In this document: positions 1-9,431 of the stretch, piece after piece
How the letters are laid out: every line of letters begins with the position of its first letter
How positions within the stretch are numbered: position 1 is the stretch's first letter
Origin: Acidimicrobiia bacterium
Lineage (GTDB): Bacteria > Actinomycetota > Acidimicrobiia > Spongiisociales > UBA5794
Reading direction: 5' to 3'
Length of the DNA: 32,386 nt
NCBI GenBank assembly: GCA_013003395.1
Contig: JABDJC010000091.1
Coordinates: forward strand, 1-32,386
Position numbers and translations under genes: made by a program
Notes under the pieces: model-generated
Seen by the model: the letters and a program-made list of their open reading frames with translations, nothing else
Told to the model about the DNA's origin: nothing
The model's database searches: none

Positions 1-413
1 GACGTGACGCGGCAGCCGATCTGACTGCTGAGGTGTTCACCACAGCGTGGCGCCGGATCGAGCACATGCCGACCGAGCCGGACAGTCTCCCATGGCTGTA
101 CGGCGTGGCTCGCAAGATGGTGGCCAACCACCATCGAGCGATGAAACGGCAGCGGGCTCTGCATCTGAAGGCAGTGCCTTCTACGCAGAGCGTCGGAATG
201 GCGGCGGATGATCCGATCGTCGTCCGTCGCGAACTCGAACAAATGAGACCTGACGACCAAGAGATACTGCGGCTCGCCGCATGGGAAGACCTCGGTGCGA
301 CTGAGATCGCCGCCGTCCTCGATCTGACGCCGGAGGCAGCTCGGGTTCGCCTGCATCGCGCACGTCGACGCCTCGCCGAACGCCTCGGCACCAACCTCGA
401 AGGGACCAACTGA
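1..413 (+). CDS. RNA polymerase ECF-type sigma-70 factor (5'-truncated by window edge)
   Basis: The frame is open upstream of the listed GTG (RDAADLTAEVFTTAWRRIEHMP...LPWLYGVARKMVANHHR). This is typical ECF region 2. The C-terminal region 4 HTH is LAAWEDLGATEIAAVLDLTPEAARVRLHRARRRL. Confidence 0.9.
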   Translation, partial: RDAAADLTAEVFTTAWRRIEHMPTEPDSLPWLYGVARKMVANHHRAMKRQRALHLKAVPSTQSVGMAADDPIVVRRELEQMRPDDQEILRLAAWEDLGATEIAAVLDLTPEAARVRLHRARRRLAERLGTNLEGTN

Positions 414-1465
414 TGAACGACCTCGACATCCTCAAGAACGCCAACCCGATGCCAACAACCCAAGCCCCGGCACCGCCCGACCACTTGGCCGAATCGATCA
501 TGGCCGGCGACACCATTGCCGTGCCGCGTTCTCCGGAACGCAAGAGGAACCCACTCCTCGTTGCCGTCGCTGCGGCGCTCACCGTCGTCGTGGGTATCGG
601 CGGCCTGGCCCTGGCAACCCGCGAGCGAAATGCGCCTGTCGCCAACCAGCCGACGACAAGCGTGCCATCGTTGACGGGCAACGCCCCGCCAGACAACACC
701 ACGCCACCGACAACGGTCATCGGCATCGTGCCCGATGTCGTGGCGCCTGTGGAGTGTTCGGCAACCGGAGCATCACCGTTGCAGTCGGATCCGTCGCTCC
801 CTGCTGCAGTTGACGCCATGCGCTTGGCAATTGGCGAAAGGGCGTTGTCCTGCGACTACGCAGGACTCGCTGCGCTGACGACGCCATCAACGACGTACAG
901 CTTCGGTGGCGGGAGCGATCCAGGAGGGTTCTGGCGCGAGTCGGAGAGTCGTGGAGGCAATCCGATGCTCGCAATGGTCACGTTGCTCACGCTGCCTGCG
1001 ACGATCGAGGAGTACGACGCGACGTCTGAAGCGATCGACTTCGAACGACGCAATCTGATTCTGCGGCTCGACGGCCTCGGCGGCCTGACGGATTCGGTGT
1101 CGGAACGCATCGACGGTCTGGGCGACGCCCTTTCCGCTGCTGAAACAGAAGAAGAACGCTTTGCGATTGCGGCTGAACTCTCCGTGATGGAGCAGGAGCT
1201 GGCAAACCTGCTGAGCCAGCATGACCGAATCGAGGAGCGCCTCGCCGAGCTGGACACGATCGAGGGACTGGCCAGGTACTACTCGTGGCCACCAGCGTTT
1301 GCGTATGACTCGTGGGACGAGGTGCCCGATGCCGAACGGCAGCAGATAGCGGCCCTGTACACCGATCAGGACTTGGAGTCGTTCGACCAATTCGGCTCAT
1401 ACGCCGGCTGGCGGATCGGGATCACCGAAGGCGGCGCATGGTTGTTCTTCGTGGCGGGCGACTGA
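413..1465 (+). CDS. Hypothetical single-pass membrane protein coupled to ECF sigma factor (anti-sigma-like position)
   Basis: TGATG overlap with the sigma stop codon. One TM helix (NPLLVAVAAALTVVVGIGGLALAT). Coiled-coil-like segment (SERIDGLGDALSAAETEEERFAIAAELSVMEQELANLL). Confidence 0.75.
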   Translation: MNDLDILKNANPMPTTQAPAPPDHLAESIMAGDTIAVPRSPERKRNPLLVAVAAALTVVVGIGGLALATRERNAPVANQPTTSVPSLTGNAPPDNTTPPTTVIGIVPDVVAPVECSATGASPLQSDPSLPAAVDAMRLAIGERALSCDYAGLAALTTPSTTYSFGGGSDPGGFWRESESRGGNPMLAMVTLLTLPATIEEYDATSEAIDFERRNLILRLDGLGGLTDSVSERIDGLGDALSAAETEEERFAIAAELSVMEQELANLLSQHDRIEERLAELDTIEGLARYYSWPPAFAYDSWDEVPDAERQQIAALYTDQDLESFDQFGSYAGWRIGITEGGAWLFFVAGD

Positions 1466-1468
1466 CGC

Positions 1469-1825
1469 TCAGGAGCCCTTCCAGTCGCACCACGCTTTGA
1501 TCACGGCCTCCAGGTTGTCTCGATCATCAGAGACAGCCTGGAGGTCTGCAAAGCGCATCACTCTGGCCGTTTCGCCGTCACCCTCGAGGCCCTCGAAGTC
1601 GCCTGGGATCTTGGCGCCGGTGTGAAACAGCAGGCTCACGAACTTGTTCGCAGGATTGAAGCTTGCGATGTTGCCCTCGAACATGAACGTTGGAGTCGAC
1701 CACTTGATCGTCTCGGTGATGCGGTCGTCCGCCTGCAAGATGATGGTGCGCACCTCCTGCATTGCGGTCTCCATCGGATGGTTCTTGGCAGCGAACCAGG
1801 CATCGACATCAGGGTTGCGTTGCAT
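1469..1825 (-). CDS. DUF1801 (YdhG-like) domain protein
   Basis: 118 aa; VRTIILQADDRITETIKWSTPTFMFEGNIASFNPANKFVSLLFHTGA matches the DUF1801 pattern. Confidence 0.8.
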   Translation of the reverse strand: MQRNPDVDAWFAAKNHPMETAMQEVRTIILQADDRITETIKWSTPTFMFEGNIASFNPANKFVSLLFHTGAKIPGDFEGLEGDGETARVMRFADLQAVSDDRDNLEAVIKAWCDWKGS

Positions 1826-1845
1826 GACCTCATCCTAAGGAAGCC

Positions 1846-2847
1846 TCACGACGCGACGAGAGCGGTCCACGTCTGCTGGCCGACGATGCCGTCCACGAGC
1901 AAGTCCGCCGCCGTTTGGAACTCGATCACCGCCTGTTGGGTCAATGGTCCAAATACGCCGTCGGAGGCGCCTGGACTCTGCCCCGCTGACGCGAGCAGGT
2001 CCTGGAGAAGGGCGACATCGTCTCCTTTGTCTCCTTGGCGCAATACCGTCGTTGGGACGACGAGATCATTCGCCGAGGTGAGGGTCTGGTACATCGCTGC
2101 CAGCGTCTGCGGCCCGACGATGCCGTCCGCCACGAGTCCATTGTCGCCCTGGAACGCTCGTACCGCGATGTCGGTGAGAGGACCGAAATCGCCATCGACG
2201 TTCCCGATCGCCAGCCCGATCAGATCGAGGCTGCGTTGGACCGACTCGACCGGCAAGCCGCTGTCTCCTTCGCGAAGCAACGCCGGGAGAGGTCCAGCAA
2301 CCTCTGCTGCGACCAGGGCGCGGTATGGATTGACGATCGCGTCGGCCGTGTCATGCAGTTCGAAGTGCACGTGTGGAGGAGTGTCCTCGGCGTTGCCACT
2401 GTCGCCGACCCATCCGATCAGCTGGCCCGCGCTGACGTGGTCCCCTGGCACGAGCCCGTCAGCGATCCCCCAAGCCGCCCCGTCGTCAGTCCCCGGCGTG
2501 TCGTTGTCGAGGTGGAGATACCACGATTCCCACCCGTCGTCGTGATCGATGACGAGGGAGCAACAGCGGTCAGGCAGCAGATCTCCTGGGTCGGAAGAGA
2601 AATTCACCAACTCGATTGTTCCGGAGGCGACCGCCACCACCGGCGTGCCTTTTGGTGCGAACAAGTCTTGCCCCTCATGCATCCCATGAGAGCGAGCCGC
2701 ACCGAAGGTGTCCGTGTAGCTGGCGCCGCCTTGCACGGGGAACACCATGTCGTAGTCGACCATCTCGCCGGGTTCAGCAGCGATCGAAGCTGCCGGCATC
2801 GATGCGATGACAACGGCGCTGAGAGCTGTCGCGATGGTGCGGCGCAA
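1846..2847 (-). CDS. Secreted M23-family peptidase with two C-terminal peptidoglycan-binding domains
   Basis: Signal peptide; HGMHEGQDLFAPKGTPVVAVASGTI and PPHVHFELH motifs of M23; two PG_binding_1 repeats (FGPLTDIAVRAFQGDNGLVADGIVGPQTLAAM, FGPLTQQAVIEFQTAADLLVDGIVGQQTWTAL). Confidence 0.9.
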   Translation of the reverse strand: MRRTIATALSAVVIASMPAASIAAEPGEMVDYDMVFPVQGGASYTDTFGAARSHGMHEGQDLFAPKGTPVVAVASGTIELVNFSSDPGDLLPDRCCSLVIDHDDGWESWYLHLDNDTPGTDDGAAWGIADGLVPGDHVSAGQLIGWVGDSGNAEDTPPHVHFELHDTADAIVNPYRALVAAEVAGPLPALLREGDSGLPVESVQRSLDLIGLAIGNVDGDFGPLTDIAVRAFQGDNGLVADGIVGPQTLAAMYQTLTSANDLVVPTTVLRQGDKGDDVALLQDLLASAGQSPGASDGVFGPLTQQAVIEFQTAADLLVDGIVGQQTWTALVAS

Positions 2848-2893
2848 CTTGTGGACCTCGTTCGGGGCGCAGATGGTATGTCGTCTCGAGGCG

Positions 2894-3331
2894 TTATTCG
2901 TGGAAATCCGGCTGCTCAGCTTCAGAGTCGAAGCGCCAGATGAACAGCGCCTGGTCGCTCAGCCGTTTTCCACCCAGTGACGCATAGAGGGAGTGAGCAG
3001 GGGAGTTGTCCGGGCTGGTGAGCACCCACATCGAAGAGCAGCCCGATGTCAACGCCGTTGCGATGAACTCCTCGATGAGTCGTTTGGCGTGGCCTCTTCT
3101 GCGGTGACCCGGCGCCACGTCGACTTCGTACAGCAAGCTCATGGTGCCGCCGTCGACGCGGTGCATCAGGTAGCCGTGGGCCCATCCAACAACTTCGCTG
3201 TCGATCTCGCACACAAATACGACGGTGGCGGGGTCTTCGAGGTGTTGACCCGGGCCCGTGTCGCGGGATTTGAAGAGCTTGACTGCGGCTCCAAGAGCGG
3301 CTTCGTCGCCCGGTCCCAGTCGCCTGATCAT
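2894..3331 (-). CDS. GNAT family N-acetyltransferase
   Basis: VAPGHRRRGHAKRLIEEFIATALTSGCSSMWVLTSPDNSPAHSLYASLGGKR acetyl-CoA binding pattern. Confidence 0.88.
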   Translation of the reverse strand: MIRRLGPGDEAALGAAVKLFKSRDTGPGQHLEDPATVVFVCEIDSEVVGWAHGYLMHRVDGGTMSLLYEVDVAPGHRRRGHAKRLIEEFIATALTSGCSSMWVLTSPDNSPAHSLYASLGGKRLSDQALFIWRFDSEAEQPDFHE

Positions 3332-4812
3332 CGGCCGGACTGCCAGTCTCGAAGTGCCGGATACAGCGTCCGGTAGCGTTCATAGGGTTGCTCGTATTCA
3401 GGGACCTTCCCAGAAGGCGAAATGCTGGCGCCGAACTGCACCCACTCTGCGCAGGCTTCTGTGACGTCGGAGAACCAGCCGGTTCCGACTGCGGCCAGGG
3501 TCGCGGCCCCAAATGCGGCACCTTCTGGGGTGGTGACGGTGACGAGTTCGGTGTCGAGCACGTCAGCGATGATCTGCCGCCACACCGGGCTCTTTGTGCC
3601 GCCTCCTGAGGCCCGGATCTGGTCGACCCGTTGGATACCTGTCGAGTTCATCAGATCGACATTGTCTCGGAGGCCGAAAGCCACCCCTTCGAGGACTGCC
3701 CTCGTCAGTTCCGGTCTTCCGTGGGCGACGTTGAGGCCGACGAAGGCTCCAGCGGCGTTGGGATCGGCGTGCGGCGTGCGTTCGCCGGTGAGGTAAGGGA
3801 GGAACGTCACGCCCCCGGCTCCCGGATCCACAGCAGCCGCCTCCGAAGTGAGCGACTCGAAGTCGGCATCGGGAGCAAAGCTGTCGCGGTACCACCTCAG
3901 GCTTCCCGCAGCCGACAACATCACACCCATGAGATGCCACGTGTCCGGAGCGGCATGACAAAACGCGTGGATGGCGCCGGCGGTGTCGAATCCCGGTTGA
4001 GACGCGGCAGCGAAGATCACACCAGAGGTGCCCAGCGAGAGCGACATGATCCCTTCGGTGATGGCTCCCGTACCAATGGCGTTGGCAGCCTGGTCGCCTC
4101 CACCGGCCATGACCGGCGTGCCGGCGGCCAAGCCGGTCTCGGCAGCCGCTTCGTTGGTCACGTGGCCAGTGGTCGACGGACCTTCGAACGTCGGAGGGAA
4201 GAGGCCGATGTCGAGTTCGAGCTTGTCGAGCAGTTCCGGGGACCAGGTGCGCGCCGCGAGGTCGAACAAGTGCGTGCCAGATCCGCCGGCCCGATCGGTG
4301 GCATGCGAATCCGTCAGCTTGAGGCGCACGTAGTCCTTCGGCAACAGCACGTGGCGGATCCGATCGAAGACCGCAGGCTCATGATTGCGAACCCACAACA
4401 GCTTCGGCGCGGTGAACCCGGTGAGTGCGTCGTTGCCCGTGATCTCGACCAGACGTTCTCGACCGACACGCGTGCGCATCTCGTCGCACTCGACTTGGGT
4501 TCGCTGGTCGTTCCACAGGATCGCGGGACGCAGCACGGCGTTCGACTCATCGAGCAGCACGAGGCCGTGCATCTGCCCGGTCATGCCGATTGCGGCGATG
4601 TCTCGACCAGCGAGGCCTGCAGCTCTCAGTGCGGTGGCGACCGCTTCACGGGTCGCAGCCCACCAAAGTTCCGGATGTTGCTCGCTCCATCCCGGCTGGG
4701 GGACGTGATAGTCATACTCGGAGACCCCTGTCGCGACGACCTGCCCCGAGGAATCGACGACGATGGCCTTCGTCGCGGTGGTCGACGTATCGATTCCCAT
4801 CACGTAGCTCAC
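3328..4812 (-). CDS. xylB: Xylulokinase (FGGY family)
   Basis: VMGIDTSTTATKAIVVDSSGQ, AIGMTGQMHGLVLLDESNAVLRPAILWNDQRT and GGGDQAANAIGTGAI motifs. GTG start at 4812 chosen because it overlaps the upstream gene stop; the ORF caller extended to 4884. Confidence 0.88.
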   Translation of the reverse strand: MSYVMGIDTSTTATKAIVVDSSGQVVATGVSEYDYHVPQPGWSEQHPELWWAATREAVATALRAAGLAGRDIAAIGMTGQMHGLVLLDESNAVLRPAILWNDQRTQVECDEMRTRVGRERLVEITGNDALTGFTAPKLLWVRNHEPAVFDRIRHVLLPKDYVRLKLTDSHATDRAGGSGTHLFDLAARTWSPELLDKLELDIGLFPPTFEGPSTTGHVTNEAAAETGLAAGTPVMAGGGDQAANAIGTGAITEGIMSLSLGTSGVIFAAASQPGFDTAGAIHAFCHAAPDTWHLMGVMLSAAGSLRWYRDSFAPDADFESLTSEAAAVDPGAGGVTFLPYLTGERTPHADPNAAGAFVGLNVAHGRPELTRAVLEGVAFGLRDNVDLMNSTGIQRVDQIRASGGGTKSPVWRQIIADVLDTELVTVTTPEGAAFGAATLAAVGTGWFSDVTEACAEWVQFGASISPSGKVPEYEQPYERYRTLYPALRDWQSGR

Positions 4813-5711
4813 GAGTCGAGCACCCCCGCTTCTCGCAGTGCCGTGACCGGATCGTTGGTTCCCACCCGGTGCAGTTCCCACCATTCATCGTGGGATGTCG
4901 TGGCGGACGGTTCGAGGTCGACCAATGGACCAAGTGTCTCCAGTTCGACGAACTCGCTGTTGGCATAGATCTGGCCCGATGCTCCTCGATCGACGTAGGT
5001 CGCGTCCGGCTGATGCGTCACCCGTTTGATGAACATCGTCTTGCCAGCCAGGTACGCGAGCCATCCCCTGGTGAGTGGAGTGCCGACCTTCAGTGGTGTT
5101 GCCTGGTCGCCAGAAACCATCACCACTCCGTTGCGATGGGAAAGCGCGCCGAGGTCGGTGTACGGCCATGCGACGAGTTCGCGGTTCGGCTGGAGTCCGT
5201 GGGCGTCCGACAGTCGGTCGTCGAGCGGCATGATGGCCACGCCTCCTGGAACGAGTTGGGTGACTGCCCACGGCGCAAGGCGGATGGTCGTGTCGCTTCG
5301 ATTGGTCAACCGATGCGTGACCTCGACGCCTTTTGTGCCGGCCGAGACGGAGATCGAACGCTCGATCGGGAATTCTGCAGGCGCGGGCTGCACCGCGCTC
5401 ACGGTGCGAGTCGCGGATGTGACGACACATGGAGCGTCATCAGGTACGTAGGTTCGCTGCGGCACTTCCGGTGCCGTCCAGAGACGATGTCCGCCACGCA
5501 GCTGAAAATCGCGCCCGTCTTCCAGACGAATCGACGCGTCGGGAAGCTCGACGAGCAGGTTTGCACCACCACGTAATCCGTAGTGGCTGATCCGTGGACC
5601 GGCGTCCGTGAAGACTTCGAGTTCGTATGTATCCGTGGTGAATCGTGCCAATCGGTGTCCTGCTCGCCGAGCCAGAGCGGAAACGCTACTACCGGCGTCC
5701 ACCCGAGCCAC
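4809..5711 (-). CDS. Galactose mutarotase-like / aldose-1-epimerase-fold hypothetical protein
   Basis: Overlaps xylB by 4 nt. Beta-rich sequence with ELEVFTDAGPRISHYGLRGGANLLVEL and LTNRSDTTIRLAPWAVTQLVPGG, reminiscent of mutarotase-fold proteins. Confidence 0.6.
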   Translation of the reverse strand: MARVDAGSSVSALARRAGHRLARFTTDTYELEVFTDAGPRISHYGLRGGANLLVELPDASIRLEDGRDFQLRGGHRLWTAPEVPQRTYVPDDAPCVVTSATRTVSAVQPAPAEFPIERSISVSAGTKGVEVTHRLTNRSDTTIRLAPWAVTQLVPGGVAIMPLDDRLSDAHGLQPNRELVAWPYTDLGALSHRNGVVMVSGDQATPLKVGTPLTRGWLAYLAGKTMFIKRVTHQPDATYVDRGASGQIYANSEFVELETLGPLVDLEPSATTSHDEWWELHRVGTNDPVTALREAGVLDS

Positions 5712-5751
5712 GCCGTAGGATCGAAAGAGTGTCGAGACGCAGGAGAGTCCA

Positions 5752-6228
5752 ATGGACGAGCATGCAGCTGGTACGACTCATGAGCACGGGGCCCATTCCG
5801 ACGCCGTCCACGAGCCGCGCAGTGCTCCGGCAACGCTCAGGCTGGCGGTGCTGGCGTACTCGGTCGTCAACGTAGGCTACGGCCTCCCGATGCTCGTCTG
5901 GCCAACGTTGTTGTGGGGGACCATCGCCGGAGCATCAGGAGCGGCACGCGATGGACTCGTGTCTGTGCGATGGGCGGGAGCCGTCCTGGTCGCGCACGGA
6001 ATCGGCGCCATTCTCGTGTTCCTCCGACCAAAGGGTCAACGGACCTACGTCACGGCTATGACGCTGCAGGTCACCCTGGCGGCTATCGCCATCGGTGCGT
6101 CGATCGTGCTCGGCGAGCTCGACGTGCTGGCAGTCTGGTTCCGCTTCGTGTCCCTCATCGTCGTTGGCCTCACCGCGATCTACCTGTGGATAGCCAGATG
6201 GCGTGCCCGCGAGTTGCTCGGCACCTGA
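5752..6228 (+). CDS. Hypothetical membrane protein with His-rich N-terminus
   Basis: Four hydrophobic segments; N-terminus MDEHAAGTTHEHGAHSDAVHE. Confidence 0.7.
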   Translation: MDEHAAGTTHEHGAHSDAVHEPRSAPATLRLAVLAYSVVNVGYGLPMLVWPTLLWGTIAGASGAARDGLVSVRWAGAVLVAHGIGAILVFLRPKGQRTYVTAMTLQVTLAAIAIGASIVLGELDVLAVWFRFVSLIVVGLTAIYLWIARWRARELLGT

Positions 6229-6240
6229 GCACAGCGTTGG

Positions 6241-7161
6241 TCAATCCACCTTCTGCACGGCGTGGCCGCCGAATTGCTGGCGCATTGCCGCGAGCAATCG
6301 GTCGCTGAACTCGACGTCATCACGAGAAGCCAGGCGACGCATCAGCGCCAAAGCGATCACAGGAGTGGCGATGTTCAAGTCGATCGCTTCGGCAACGGCC
6401 CATCGTCCTTCGCCCGAGTCGGGAACGAACGGCGCGATGTCGACCATCGTCGGATCCTCCCTCAGCGCGTCTGCCGTCAACTCGAGGAGCCAGGAGCGCA
6501 CCACGGACCCGAACTCCCAGATGTCCGCAATCTCGGCGAGATCCAGTCCGAACTCTTCCTTTGCCTGCATGACGGCGAAGCCCTCGGCGTAGGCCTGCAT
6601 GAGTCCGTATTCGATGCCGTTGTGCACCATCTTCACGAAGTGCCCAGCTCCCGACGGCCCGGTACGACCCCAACCCTTGTCGGTGGCCGGCGCCAACGCT
6701 TCGAAGATCGGACGTAGCGATTCCACGGCGGATTCCGATCCGCCGACCATCATCGAGTATCCCTCGGCGAGGCCCCAGATTCCGCCGCTCGTGCCGACGT
6801 CGACGTAGTGAATTCCGGCATCGGCCAGCGCCGTGGCGCGCGCCATCGTGTCCTTGTAGAACGTGTTGCCGCCGTCGATGAGGCGATCACCAGGCTCGAG
6901 GAGAGGCACGAGTGCCTCGATCGTCATGTCGACGGGTCGACCGTGGGGGACCATCATCCAGATCGCCCGCGGTGCGGAAAGCTTCGATACGAGCTCCTCC
7001 AGGGAGTGTGCGCCCTCGGCGCCTCGCTCGACAACGTCAGCAATCGACCGCGCGTTGAGGTCGTAGCCGACAACCCGATGACCGGCGTTTACGAGGCGCT
7101 CGCTCATGTTGGCGCCCATCTTGCCGAGGCCGATCATTCCGAGTTCCACTGCTACCTCCAC
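6241..7161 (-). CDS. gnd: 6-phosphogluconate dehydrogenase, decarboxylating (YqeC/GntZ-like)
   Basis: ELGMIGLGKMGANMSERLVNAGHRVVGYD NAD(P)-binding motif; DGGNTFYKD, DVGTSGGIWGLAEGYSMMVGG, GAGHFVKMVHNGIEYGLMQAYAEG. Confidence 0.9.
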   Translation of the reverse strand: MEVAVELGMIGLGKMGANMSERLVNAGHRVVGYDLNARSIADVVERGAEGAHSLEELVSKLSAPRAIWMMVPHGRPVDMTIEALVPLLEPGDRLIDGGNTFYKDTMARATALADAGIHYVDVGTSGGIWGLAEGYSMMVGGSESAVESLRPIFEALAPATDKGWGRTGPSGAGHFVKMVHNGIEYGLMQAYAEGFAVMQAKEEFGLDLAEIADIWEFGSVVRSWLLELTADALREDPTMVDIAPFVPDSGEGRWAVAEAIDLNIATPVIALALMRRLASRDDVEFSDRLLAAMRQQFGGHAVQKVD

Positions 7162-7223
7162 TTGGCGAGCCGGACGCCGACCCTACCGCGCCGGGCTGAG
7201 GCGCAAGGCTCGACGCACTGGCT

Positions 7224-9284
7224 TCACTCCTCCGTTGAAGCAGTGAGGTGCTTGACCACCTGCGGCGGAGCAGGCTCGTAGTGCGCATGCTCGGCGACGA
7301 AGGTGCCCCGACCCCCGGTCAGCGATCGTAAGTCGTTCGCATACCGCATGATTTCGGAAGTTGGCACGAGCGCCGTGATGGTCTGGGCGTCGCCAAGTGC
7401 CGCCTGAGTTCCCTCGATACGGCCTCGGCGCTGGTTGATGTCACCCATGATGTCGCCCTGGTAGGCACTCGGAACGGTCACGTACATGCGCGAGATCGGT
7501 TCGAGGAGGCTCGTCCCGACCTGAGCGATGGCTTCACGGAAGCCGGCGCGCGCCGCCATCTGAAACGACATCTCCGATGAGTCGACGGAGTGATACTTCC
7601 CATCGACGACGCTCACCCGCATGTCGACCACCGGGTAGCCGAACTTGCCCCCGTACGACATGGCTTCCTGAAGTCCCTTGTCCACTGCGGGTATGAACTG
7701 GCGTGGAATCGATCCACCTTTGATCTTGTCAACGAACTCGTAGCCGGTGCCTCCGGGCAGCGGTTCGAATTCGAGCATGGCCACGCCGAACTGGCCGTGG
7801 CCGCCTGACTGCTTCTTGTGCTTGCCCTCGACGTTCACGGCACGGGTCAACGTTTCGCGGTAGGGGACCTTCACGTCGTCTGTCTTGACTTCCAGATTGA
7901 ATTTGCGGGCGATCTTTTCGAGAGTGACCGCTAGATGCACCTCGCCCATTCCTTTGAGCAAGGTTTGCTTCGTCTCGTCACTTCGCTCCAGAACGAGGGC
8001 AGGGTCCTCGTCGAGAATTCGTGACAGCGCGTCTCCGAGCTTGCTCTCGTCTGATTGATTCTCGACGTAGATGGCAGTCGCCAACGACGGTTCGGGGATG
8101 GGGCGTTTCGTCACCGACACCGGCTTGTCTTTGGGGGCGAGCGTGTCGCCGGTCATGGTCGTGGTGAGTTTCGCCACTGCGCCGATGTCTCCAGCGGGTA
8201 TCGACGGCAGGCTTTCTTGTTCTTTTCCGCGCATCGTCATGATGCCCGACAGACGACCGTCGCTGCCGGCCCGGTGGTTGTAGAGGTGGTCGTCTGGTGT
8301 GAGCGTCCCGGACAACACCTTGAACAACGAGATCCGACCGACGTATGGGTCAGCGATCGTCTTGAACACGAACGCGAGGGGATCGCTCTGCGGGTCGGCC
8401 TCGATCGCCACAGCCTGGTCTCCGGCCTTGATTTCGGCAGCTTCGCGATCCCTCGGTGACGGGCCGATTTCACAGATGAAATCGGCCAGCCGATCGACAC
8501 CAATCGGGACGGTTGCGGATCCGCAGGTGACGGGAAAGACTTTCGCGGCGGCGATTCCTTTGGCCATCGTCCGTTCGAGCACCTCGGGACTCGGTACGTC
8601 GCCGTCGAGATACGCCGCGAGGAGGTCGTCGTCGGCAACGACGATGCCTTCGACGAGGGCGTCGTGAACCTCGTGCTCCTGTTCTTCCATCTCGGTGGGG
8701 ATGGGGCCTTCGCTCGCCGAGCCCGAGTCGTACAGATACGCCTTGTCTGTGAAGAGGTCGGCCACGCCGTGGAAGGATGCGCCGGAACCGATGGGTAGTT
8801 CGATAGGCGCGATTCCTGCACCAAATTTGGACCTGAGCTCCTCCAGCGTCCGGTCGAACGACGCCCGATCCGAGTCGAGCTTGTTGATGAACAACATGCG
8901 CGGAAGGTTCAGCTCTTCAGCCATTCGCCAATGGACTTCGGTCTGAGGTTCGACTCCATCGACCGCACTGACCACGAATACGGCAAGGTCGGCGACCCAG
9001 AGGGCGGCGCGCACTTCACCGATGAAGTCGGCATACCCGGGCGCGTCGATCAGGTTGATCTTGAACCCCTTCCAGACGAAAGGAGCCAGCGCCATCGAGA
9101 TGGACATCGTGCGCTTGTGTTCCTCTGGTTCGAAGTCCGTGACCGTGTTGCCGTCCTCGACTCGACCCAGCCTGGTCGTGAGACCGGCGCGGAACAGGAG
9201 CGCCTCTGCGAGCGTCGTCTTGCCAACAGCGTTGTGTCCAAGCAGCACGACGTTGCGGATCTTGTTTGGCGCGAAACTCTCCAC
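7224..9284 (-). CDS. Elongation factor G-like GTPase (EF-G2 type)
   Basis: P-loop GHNAVGKTTLAEALL, DAPGYADFIGEV (G3), NKLD (G4), and EF-G domains IV/V (YGGKFGYPVVDMRVSVVDG, GDIMGDINQRRGRIEG). GTG at 9284 is preferred, preceded by GGGAGG; the ORF track extends to 9323. Confidence 0.9.
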   Translation of the reverse strand: MESFAPNKIRNVVLLGHNAVGKTTLAEALLFRAGLTTRLGRVEDGNTVTDFEPEEHKRTMSISMALAPFVWKGFKINLIDAPGYADFIGEVRAALWVADLAVFVVSAVDGVEPQTEVHWRMAEELNLPRMLFINKLDSDRASFDRTLEELRSKFGAGIAPIELPIGSGASFHGVADLFTDKAYLYDSGSASEGPIPTEMEEQEHEVHDALVEGIVVADDDLLAAYLDGDVPSPEVLERTMAKGIAAAKVFPVTCGSATVPIGVDRLADFICEIGPSPRDREAAEIKAGDQAVAIEADPQSDPLAFVFKTIADPYVGRISLFKVLSGTLTPDDHLYNHRAGSDGRLSGIMTMRGKEQESLPSIPAGDIGAVAKLTTTMTGDTLAPKDKPVSVTKRPIPEPSLATAIYVENQSDESKLGDALSRILDEDPALVLERSDETKQTLLKGMGEVHLAVTLEKIARKFNLEVKTDDVKVPYRETLTRAVNVEGKHKKQSGGHGQFGVAMLEFEPLPGGTGYEFVDKIKGGSIPRQFIPAVDKGLQEAMSYGGKFGYPVVDMRVSVVDGKYHSVDSSEMSFQMAARAGFREAIAQVGTSLLEPISRMYVTVPSAYQGDIMGDINQRRGRIEGTQAALGDAQTITALVPTSEIMRYANDLRSLTGGRGTFVAEHAHYEPAPPQVVKHLTASTEE

Positions 9285-9431
9285 GGCCTTGGCCTCCCTC
9301 AATTCGCTCGGGCAAGTGCGCACAGGCTAACGAAATCCTGCTCCCGGCTCCCGGTGCTTGTCCCGCGAGTTCGGAAACGGTGCCAAACCTTTACGCTGGG
9401 AGCCGAATCGTCACCCAGCGGAAGGTTCCTG

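Noticed and set aside
3631-4968. 445-aa plus-strand ORF
   Set aside because: Antisense to xylulokinase, which has strong FGGY motifs.
8931-9431. 5' extension of the CoxG ORF
   Set aside because: Lies antisense over the EF-G-like gene N-terminus; the CoxG family sequence begins at LKIDNEFEV (TTG 9432, with SD).
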